A stretch of 5,510 bases of DNA, taken from the NCBI GenBank assembly GCA_025210575.1, contig JAOARK010000041.1, positions 1-5,510 of the forward strand. Direction: 5' to 3'. Below are positions 1 through 5,510 of this stretch, in pieces (positions within the stretch are counted from its first letter, which is position 1; the number at the start of each line of letters is the position of its first letter). Source of the DNA: Schleiferiaceae bacterium (GTDB lineage: Bacteria; Bacteroidota; Bacteroidia; Flavobacteriales; Schleiferiaceae). The notes under the pieces were generated by a model. That model was not told the origin of the DNA and searched no databases. It saw only the letters and a list, made by a program, of their open reading frames with translations. A program made the translations under genes and the position numbers.

Positions 1-2176
1 CTTTAAGGCTTTGGCTTAATTCACTTAACTTTTCGCTGGCTTTCTTTTGATTTTGATTTGCCTTACTCTTCTTTCCTTTCTTCTGATTTTCGCTAGCCTC
101 ATTCATTTGAGATTCGGCTTCATTGGCTTTTTGCTTTTCTAAAGACTTGAATTCATCTATTGCTAATTCATCGGCCTTCTTCTCTATATTTTCTAATTCC
201 TTTTTTACCTCTTCTAGTTCTTTATTCAACTTCTCTTGATCCTCCACAGACTCATTGTTCTCATTGGCAAGATCATCCTGCTTCTTTTCTAATTGATCCA
301 GCTTATCAATAAGATCTTCAACATCTTTTTCAAACTGCAGTCTATCTAACAGTTCCATCATTCTATCAAGCTCATCCTCAATGTCTTCTTTCTTAATTTC
401 TACATCCTCGGGAATTTCTTGATCTTCATATAATTCCCTCTGAAGCTCTTCTATCTCCTTTAATAATTCTCTTATATCTTCATCTACCTCATTTAATCTC
501 TCCTCTACTTGATTCTGTTTTTCAAGAATTTCCTCATCGTATAACTCATTCTGACGCTGGAATTCAAACTCCTTTTTGATCTCTTCATTCAACCTCAATA
601 AATCCTCTAAATTCTCCCTCTCATCATTAAGTTGATCTTCTCGGTCTTTTTCTTCTTTCGTATTATCAAGTTCGCTCTTACGCTCCACACTCTCTTTGAA
701 CTCTTTTTGAGTTTGTCTAGAGCTTTTAGAACTGTTCTCTTTTAGTTCTTCCTTGTCAACTTTTTTTAATTCGAATACTAAGGATCTCGTTTTCTTAAAT
801 CCGTTGTAATTATCATTATCTAATACCTCAAAGTATACTTCCTGGTCTTTACCAATATCAACCGTTTTAAATGCCTGAACAGACCTACCCCTCTCTATAC
901 TTATTTCTTCCTTCTTCTCATTGTTACCCTCCTTATTAACCATCGATAACTTCTTTATTCCATAGTCATCTGCAGCTATAATTGAGAAATAGTAACGATT
1001 AGCTATCAATGAATCTATTACCACCTCAACTTTTAACTCCGGGTACTCATCCTTTAATACTTCAATTTCATAACTACCTAAAGTTTCTCCATCTGAACTT
1101 ACATTCCATTCTTCATTTGAACCCACTCTTTTATCAAAACTCAAGTTATCATCTACTATAAACCTTCTTTCTTCATTTTCTGATGTAGTCACTACAATGC
1201 TATCCGCATTTAGTATCTTCCCTCTCCACTCTACTTTAGAGTTCTCTGGAATCATCATTTGATTTACGCCCGAATAGAATTTTGAAGTCAGATTGGTATA
1301 TGCAGGGGGTATCACTTTAAAGTTATAATCCGCTATTCTAGATCTTCTGATAATACCAATATTTAGTACCTCAGACTCATACTTATCTGTTTTACATTGG
1401 ACACTAAAATCCTTATAGGTGTTTCTCAATGTGGTTTCAACCACCTTACCATCTCTTTTTACTTGTGAAACCTCAACTCCATTAACTTCTATTAATATTC
1501 TCTCTGGAATAACATCGGTTTTGAGTACAAACTTCAAGTTGTATACTTCACCCTCTTTAACTTGTTGATCAGAAATTAGCTCAAAGCCAACGTAGTCTTT
1601 CGGAAGATATTCTTTGTTAAAGGAGACAAGTCTTTCTGAACCACTTATCAGACGATCTGTACTTCCCGTGATTCCTATCAAGACAAGTAAAAGTATAACC
1701 GGTAAGGCCGTCCAAAACCCTTGCTTAATTCTTTTATAATTAAGTATTTCTTTGGGGTTAAATACTTTCAACTCTCCGGTAAGCTGATTCAAGCCCGCTA
1801 TAACCAATTCATTGTTTCCGCTAAACTGATTTAACTCGAGCCCATTCAGAATCTTTTCTCCTACAATAGGGTTACTTTGTGTAATTAATCTGCCTGCTTC
1901 TTTATGACTCAATCTATTGGATAAACCAAATCTTTTCAATATTGGATCTATTACCCATAGACCCAACTGGGCTGCACCCACAAGCAGAAGTAAAACAAAT
2001 AATACAGTTCTAGTAACCGTGTCTGATTCTAAATATTCAACAGACAATGCAGTAAGAATTACAAGCAACGAGAACAAAGCGATAAACAAAATGCTACCTC
2101 TTACAATTCTGATAGCATAATATCTATTAATAAATTCGTTAAGCTTAGCAATTATGCTTGTAAATTGACTGCTCAT
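1..2176 (-). CDS. DUF4175-like membrane protein with long coiled coil (C-terminus cut by window edge)
   Basis: Translating the minus strand from the ATG at 2176 gives 725 codons with no stop up to the window edge, so the C-terminus is missing. Three hydrophobic segments lie at about residues 27-46, 57-76 and 153-171. The loop between the second and third is rich in Lys/Arg, which suggests a cytoplasmic loop and a periplasmic C-terminal part. Residues about 180-472 are beta-rich with no motif I recognise. From about residue 474 (nt 1-757) the chain is almost entirely Glu, Lys, Asp, Asn and Gln with regular Leu/Ile, a long coiled coil ending in QKKASEKLSELSQSLK. This architecture and tail style match the Bacteroidota DUF4175 family, whose members usually run to about 1,100 residues; their function is not established. 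The start is firm: an in-frame TAG lies three codons upstream (2183-2185), and a later start would lose the first membrane segment. No Shine-Dalgarno site is visible. In relatives I recall ybeY and mnmG lying downstream, which would be outside this window. Confidence 0.85.
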   Translation of the reverse strand, partial: MSSQFTSIIAKLNEFINRYYAIRIVRGSILFIALFSLLVILTALSVEYLESDTVTRTVLFVLLLLVGAAQLGLWVIDPILKRFGLSNRLSHKEAGRLITQSNPIVGEKILNGLELNQFSGNNELVIAGLNQLTGELKVFNPKEILNYKRIKQGFWTALPVILLLVLIGITGSTDRLISGSERLVSFNKEYLPKDYVGFELISDQQVKEGEVYNLKFVLKTDVIPERILIEVNGVEVSQVKRDGKVVETTLRNTYKDFSVQCKTDKYESEVLNIGIIRRSRIADYNFKVIPPAYTNLTSKFYSGVNQMMIPENSKVEWRGKILNADSIVVTTSENEERRFIVDDNLSFDKRVGSNEEWNVSSDGETLGSYEIEVLKDEYPELKVEVVIDSLIANRYYFSIIAADDYGIKKLSMVNKEGNNEKKEEISIERGRSVQAFKTVDIGKDQEVYFEVLDNDNYNGFKKTRSLVFELKKVDKEELKENSSKSSRQTQKEFKESVERKSELDNTKEEKDREDQLNDERENLEDLLRLNEEIKKEFEFQRQNELYDEEILEKQNQVEERLNEVDEDIRELLKEIEELQRELYEDQEIPEDVEIKKEDIEDELDRMMELLDRLQFEKDVEDLIDKLDQLEKKQDDLANENNESVEDQEKLNKELEEVKKELENIEKKADELAIDEFKSLEKQKANEAESQMNEASENQKKGKKSKANQNQKKASEKLSELSQSLK

Positions 2177-2196
2177 TTTAGACTACTGCTTTCTAT
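2177..2196. promoter_or_regulatory. 20-bp divergent gap between two start codons; promoters must overlap coding DNA
   Basis: This is the only non-coding DNA in the window. It separates the minus-strand ATG (2174-2176) from the plus-strand ATG (2197-2199). Both genes have an in-frame stop just upstream of their ATG, inside this gap (TAG at 2179-2181 for the plus gene, TAG at 2183-2185 for the minus gene), so neither can start earlier. Twenty bases cannot hold two promoters and two leaders, so each promoter must lie within the 5' end of the opposite gene. Weak seven-of-eight matches to the Bacteroidota -7 element TAnnTTTG are TATGCTTG at 2153-2160 (plus) and TAACTTCG at 2209-2216 (minus). Neither has a good TTTG -33 partner, so these are only candidates. 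Confidence 0.4.
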
Positions 2197-4173
2197 ATGA
2201 TTGATAAACGAAGTTACTTCCTTTTTTGTTTCCTTATTTACTCATTGAGTAATGTAGCAATTACCGACTCAACCTTACTAAAAATCAATCAATTAGATTC
2301 CATTGCTAAAAATTCTACCCATTCTAAACTAATCTACGCAGTTCAACAGCATTCTACAGAAGAAACATCTGTGCACAATCATGGTGTTCTAATTTTGGCT
2401 AAGTCATATGTAAAATCCCGCAATTTAGATTCTGCCCTTCACTATTTAAATGAGTATAAGGTAACGCCTCAACAAGACAGTCTTTCTCAATTTCAAGGTG
2501 CAATTAAACTTGAAATTCTTGCCCATTTACTTTACAAAAAGGGAAATAAGGATAGCTCTGTTGCTTTGTTAGATCAAAGTGCCAAAGCCTTTCTACTAAA
2601 CGAAAACTACAACAAGGCATTCTACAATTATAACATGGTAAGTACCATTCAATACCTTAATGATGAACTTGCCGATGCTCTATATTTTGCCTATTTAGCG
2701 AGAGATTTAATAACCAATTCTAATGTTATTGACTCTTCGCTTCAAGCTGATTTACAAATTGATATAGCCAACATATTTTTAAAACTTGAAGAGTATAACA
2801 CGGCTGATTCTATTTTAACACAAACACAGAACAATTTCTCATCTATTCTAAGTATATCTCAAAAAGCCAACATCTCTAATAATCAAGGATTGTGTTATTT
2901 CAACCTTGCTAAGCCTGACTTGGCATTGATTAAATTCAATATTTCAGAAGACTTCTATCTTAAATTAAATGACCAAAAAGGTCTTTCTAAAGTTTATAAT
3001 AATCTAGCGCTACTCTACAGCGATAAATTTGGAAATACATCTAAAAGTCTAGAATATTTTCGCAAAACGGTTCATCTGAAAAAGCAATTTAGCTCAAATG
3101 AAAGCCTGGCTACATCCTATCTGAATATTGCGGCATTATACCTAGATCTTAATTACCCTGATTCTACTCTAAAATATTTAAAACTGGCCGAAACTAATTT
3201 TAGTCAAAACAACAAAGAACTAATTAATGTTTATGATTCATATTCCAAGGCATATGCCTATCAAGGAGATTATGTAAAAGCATATGATTATGCCAGAAAA
3301 CAAATGACCTTCGCTAATGATCATCTAAACGATGAACTCAAAAAAACCGTTCAATACGCTCGAGAAGAACATAACCTTACCCTACAAAAGGCAAAAATTG
3401 ATCTTCTAAACAAAAACAAAGAGCTAGCCGAAATGAAGCTCACCCGAAACAATACACTTATTTTCATATTGAGTATTTCCTTCATTTTCCTTCTCCTTAT
3501 TTTCCTTTCTTACATCAGAGTCTCAAAAAAGAATACAAAAGTTGCCTTAGAATTACATGAAAAAGAAATTGCCCTCTCCTCTATTTCTTCGTTAGTCAAA
3601 GGTCAAGAAAAAGAAAGGAATAGAATAGCCAGAGATTTACACGATGGCGTTGGCAATACTATTACTATTCTCAATCTTAAATCTCAAGCGCTTAAGAATA
3701 ATGAGTTTATTGAATTAACTCAGCAGCTATCACAAGAAGTTAGAGAAATCTCACACAATATAATGCCAGGTATAATTTCTAGGCTAGGATTAAAAGAGGC
3801 GCTAGCCGAAATTGTAGAAGAATGGAAAAACAGCGATGTCTTAGTAGACATTACTTATAAAAACATAGATCGTTTTTACTCTGAAAATAACAACAACCTC
3901 ACACTCTATAGAATTATTCAGGAGCTAATAAATAACGCGGTTAAACATGGAGGAGCGAATTATATCTCCATCTATTTTTCGAATAAACCAGAACATTTTT
4001 ACTGTGCTTTTGAGGATAATGGACATGGATTTGATACAGAGAATGTTTCTAATGGAAGCGGTTTAACCAATGTGAAAAACAGAATAATTTACCTTGGCGG
4101 AGAATTAAGCGTTATTTCAACAGAAGAAGGATCTTCTTTTTACATCACATTACCAAAAAAGAATGATGACTAA
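2197..4173 (+). CDS. TPR-sensor membrane histidine kinase (HisKA_3 class)
   Basis: This 658-residue sensor kinase should autophosphorylate and pass phosphate to the regulator encoded next to it. Residues 1 to about 22 look like a signal peptide (hydrophobic core about 7-20). Residues about 60-375 hold roughly eight degenerate TPR-like helix pairs, for example near 66-88, 105-135, 228-259, 268-297, 308-337 and 346-375; this is the likely extracytoplasmic, protein-binding sensor. A short coiled coil (about 390-417) leads into one membrane segment (about 420-441). The HisKA_3 dimerisation domain carries ARDLHDGVGN with the phosphoacceptor His482. The ATPase domain shows the N box ELINNAVKHG (Asn580), the G1 box DNGHGF (Asp607) and the G2 box GSGLTNVKNR (620-629), so it looks catalytically complete. 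The residue five after His482 is Asn, where the HisKA_3 phosphatase motif usually has Gln. The start is fixed by an in-frame TAG at 2179-2181 with no other start codon between. The signal sensed is unknown. Confidence 0.93.
   Translation: MIDKRSYFLFCFLIYSLSNVAITDSTLLKINQLDSIAKNSTHSKLIYAVQQHSTEETSVHNHGVLILAKSYVKSRNLDSALHYLNEYKVTPQQDSLSQFQGAIKLEILAHLLYKKGNKDSSVALLDQSAKAFLLNENYNKAFYNYNMVSTIQYLNDELADALYFAYLARDLITNSNVIDSSLQADLQIDIANIFLKLEEYNTADSILTQTQNNFSSILSISQKANISNNQGLCYFNLAKPDLALIKFNISEDFYLKLNDQKGLSKVYNNLALLYSDKFGNTSKSLEYFRKTVHLKKQFSSNESLATSYLNIAALYLDLNYPDSTLKYLKLAETNFSQNNKELINVYDSYSKAYAYQGDYVKAYDYARKQMTFANDHLNDELKKTVQYAREEHNLTLQKAKIDLLNKNKELAEMKLTRNNTLIFILSISFIFLLLIFLSYIRVSKKNTKVALELHEKEIALSSISSLVKGQEKERNRIARDLHDGVGNTITILNLKSQALKNNEFIELTQQLSQEVREISHNIMPGIISRLGLKEALAEIVEEWKNSDVLVDITYKNIDRFYSENNNNLTLYRIIQELINNAVKHGGANYISIYFSNKPEHFYCAFEDNGHGFDTENVSNGSGLTNVKNRIIYLGGELSVISTEEGSSFYITLPKKNDD
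4163..4173 (+). other. Kinase/regulator gene overlap (translational coupling)
   Basis: The last 11 bases of the kinase gene are also the first bases of the regulator gene, read in a different frame. The sequence ATGATGACTAATG contains the regulator start(s) and the kinase TAA. This keeps sensor and regulator levels tied together. The A-rich AAAAAAG just upstream encodes the kinase tail. Confidence 0.85.
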
Positions 4174-4774
4174 TGTTTATTTAGTTGATGATCACCCGCT
4201 AATATTAAACACTCTGGCTTCTATTCTAGAAGAAAGTATGTGTTGCTCTATTGTGGGGCAAAGTTCAAACTTTGATGAAAGTACAATCGATGAATTAATT
4301 CATCTTAATGCTGAGTTAGTGATTTTAGATGTTAGCATGCCAACAATAGACTCTTTTGATCTAGTACCTCTTCTAAAGAAAAGAGTGCCGTACATTAAGA
4401 TTATTATCTACACCATGCATTCACTTAACAGGTATTACCAACATTTCATGAAACTAGGTGTTGATGGGTATTTAATCAAATCAAATGGGTTTGGCAATCT
4501 TGTAGAAGCAATAGAAGAAGTAAATATTGGAAACAAATACTTCCCTAATTCAATTCTTGACAGCATTTTAAAGTCTGATGAGAAAATGGAAGAGAATCAA
4601 CTTCAATTTACAAAATTTGAAAAGGATGTATTAAGTGAATTAAGTGTATCAAAAAACAATAAGACCATAGCAGATAACCTAAATTGCACGGTTCAAAAAG
4701 TACTTAATACAAGGCAAAATCTATTAATAAAGACAGGAACTAACAACATTGATGAATTACTTAAAACCTTCTAA
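4163..4774 (+). CDS. NarL/LuxR-family response regulator (receiver plus HTH)
   Basis: This 203-residue cytoplasmic protein is the probable partner of the upstream kinase and likely acts as a DNA-binding transcription regulator. The receiver domain (about 1-120) has every key residue: acidic pair Asp9-Asp10, phosphoacceptor Asp56 in LVILDVSMP, Thr84 and Lys106 in DGYLIKS. A linker (about 121-147) leads to a GerE/LuxR-type HTH (about 148-203) that aligns to the family without gaps and keeps KxIADxL and the KTG turn. The usual TVxxH of the recognition helix reads KVLNT (179-183), with Thr183 in the normal His position, so its DNA target may be unusual. The gene starts 11 bases before the kinase stop in a different frame, a classic sign of translational coupling. 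ATG at 4163 or 4166 are both possible (Met-Met); the A-rich run just before it is the only RBS-like feature. Confidence 0.92.
   Translation: MMTNVYLVDDHPLILNTLASILEESMCCSIVGQSSNFDESTIDELIHLNAELVILDVSMPTIDSFDLVPLLKKRVPYIKIIIYTMHSLNRYYQHFMKLGVDGYLIKSNGFGNLVEAIEEVNIGNKYFPNSILDSILKSDEKMEENQLQFTKFEKDVLSELSVSKNNKTIADNLNCTVQKVLNTRQNLLIKTGTNNIDELLKTF
4752..4774 (+). other. Regulator/lipoprotein gene overlap (translational coupling)
   Basis: The lipoprotein ATG lies 23 bases inside the end of the regulator gene, in a third reading frame. No terminator or promoter can fit between the two genes, so they are almost certainly on one transcript. An AGGA at 4735-4738 lies 13 bases before the ATG, which is too far to be a strong ribosome site. 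Reinitiation after the regulator stop is the likely mode. Confidence 0.75.
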
Positions 4775-5510
4775 TTTTCTTTCAATTCCAATTTTGTTCT
4801 TATTGGTTTCATGCAGTGGTACCACTGCCTATGTACAAAATGTAGAAACTAAGTACGGAGAGATTTCAATTCTAGCTCAGGAGTCAAAAAAAGCAGAAAC
4901 CGTTATCCTTTTTGTTCCCGAGGATGATACCATGAGTATAGCTAGACAAGTGGAACTCCTCTCTCCCCTATTGTCAAAAAAAACGAGCCTGTATGCTTTT
5001 CCAAAGTTCATGTACAAACAACCCGTTATTAAAGACAATGCAGATAATCCTAAATTAAGATTAGAACTTTTGGTAACCGCTTACCAGCAAATTATTGAAG
5101 ATCAAAAGTTTGATAGTTCAGCAACCATTAAAGTTCTTGGGTTAAGTGAAGGTGCCCTGATCAGTCCGCATTTTGCCAGATTAATAAGAGCTGATGAACT
5201 TCTCTTGATCAACCCTTTATATCACTCTTACAAAGAAAACTTGACTGTAGCATTTACAGAACCTACAGCAAACTCCAAAAAGCTTATATCTACATTGGGT
5301 TTTTATAGAACAGAAGATTGGCAATACTTCTTAAGAGATGTAGAAACCAAGACAAATCCTGATAAAAGTGCTGGGTCAAGAACTTATCGCTACTATTCTT
5401 CTTACTGGAACTACTATCCGGGAGAATATTATGGGCATGAACAAATTCTTACAAAGATGATCATCTTTAAAGACTATGTTTTCAGCTCTGATAGTGAAAA
5501 GGAATTTTTA
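4752..5510 (+). CDS. Putative alpha/beta-hydrolase-like lipoprotein (C-terminus cut by window edge)
   Basis: An open frame of 253 codons runs from ATG 4752 to the window edge without a stop. It begins with a short positive/hydrophobic signal and a lipobox LVSC (residues 18-21), so Cys21 should be lipidated and the protein anchored in the envelope. The mature part opens with strands ending in VILFVPEDD (51-59). GLSEG at residues 130-134 (Ser132, nt 5145-5147) is in the place of the GxSxG nucleophile elbow of serine hydrolases, followed by LLINP, as seen after that elbow in alpha/beta-hydrolases. The catalytic Asp and His are not identifiable here, and an oxyanion-hole HG motif is missing, so activity is unproven. 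Residues 212-227 are strikingly aromatic (8 Tyr, 1 Trp in 16). The start is chosen because it gives a full lipoprotein signal; the next Met (61) would remove it. Its place after the sensor and regulator suggests an accessory or effector of that pathway. I do not recognise a named family. Confidence 0.75.
   Translation, partial: MNYLKPSNFLSIPILFLLVSCSGTTAYVQNVETKYGEISILAQESKKAETVILFVPEDDTMSIARQVELLSPLLSKKTSLYAFPKFMYKQPVIKDNADNPKLRLELLVTAYQQIIEDQKFDSSATIKVLGLSEGALISPHFARLIRADELLLINPLYHSYKENLTVAFTEPTANSKKLISTLGFYRTEDWQYFLRDVETKTNPDKSAGSRTYRYYSSYWNYYPGEYYGHEQILTKMIIFKDYVFSSDSEKEFL

Noticed and set aside
761..767. T7 run (A7 on the coding strand) in the DUF4175-like gene, possible slippage or frameshift site
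   Set aside because: The frame is open on both sides and gives a continuous family-like protein, so there is no sign of a frameshift.
1917..2120. Open frame of 67 codons on the plus strand
   Set aside because: It lies entirely inside the minus-strand DUF4175-like gene, has no recognisable protein features and is best explained as a shadow frame.
4155..4161. A AAA AAG slippery heptamer at the end of the kinase gene, possible -1 frameshift fusing kinase and regulator
   Set aside because: A -1 shift here meets a TGA within two codons, and the regulator lies in the +1 frame, so no fusion would result. The run is a natural product of Lys codons in A-rich DNA.
4775..4800. Possible terminator or intergenic gap after the regulator gene
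   Set aside because: No hairpin with a U-run is visible, and the lipoprotein frame already starts at 4752, so this stretch codes for its signal peptide.
1..5510. CRISPR arrays, insertion sequences, tRNA or other RNA genes
   Set aside because: No repeats, inverted ends, transposase features or RNA-like structures were seen by eye; nearly all bases are covered by four coherent genes.

Overview
The window looks like chromosomal DNA from a Bacteroidota bacterium (Cytophagia- or Flavobacteriia-like). The basis is the A+T-rich sequence, the lack of clear Shine-Dalgarno sites, a DUF4175-type membrane/coiled-coil protein, and a TPR-sensor histidine kinase of the HisKA_3 class paired with a NarL/LuxR-type response regulator. 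The lineage is an inference from gene content only.

Layout. Positions 1-2176 (minus strand) hold the first 725 codons of a large DUF4175-like protein, cut at its C-terminus by the left window edge. It has three N-terminal membrane segments, a beta-rich presumed periplasmic region and a long Glu/Lys-rich coiled coil. A 20-bp gap (2177-2196) separates its ATG from that of the divergent plus-strand cluster. That cluster has three tightly overlapping genes: a TPR-containing, membrane-bound histidine kinase (2197-4173); a receiver-HTH response regulator (4163-4774, 11-bp overlap); and a previously unlisted lipoprotein with an alpha/beta-hydrolase-like GLSEG motif (4752-5510, 23-bp overlap), cut by the right edge. 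Essentially every base is coding, and the only non-coding DNA is the 20-bp divergent gap.

How the genes may work together. The kinase has an extracytoplasmic TPR sensor, an intact phosphoacceptor His and an intact ATP-binding domain. The regulator has all the receiver active-site residues, so they should form a working two-component pair. The overlapping lipoprotein is probably co-translated and could be an envelope accessory or the function under control, but that is inferred from gene order alone. No mobile element, CRISPR array, RNA gene or convincing terminator was seen. Nothing here clearly amounts to a new biological system. The most interesting points are the lipoprotein fused by overlap into the two-component operon, the very tight divergent start region with promoters forced into coding DNA, and the atypical recognition helix and kinase phosphatase-motif residue.
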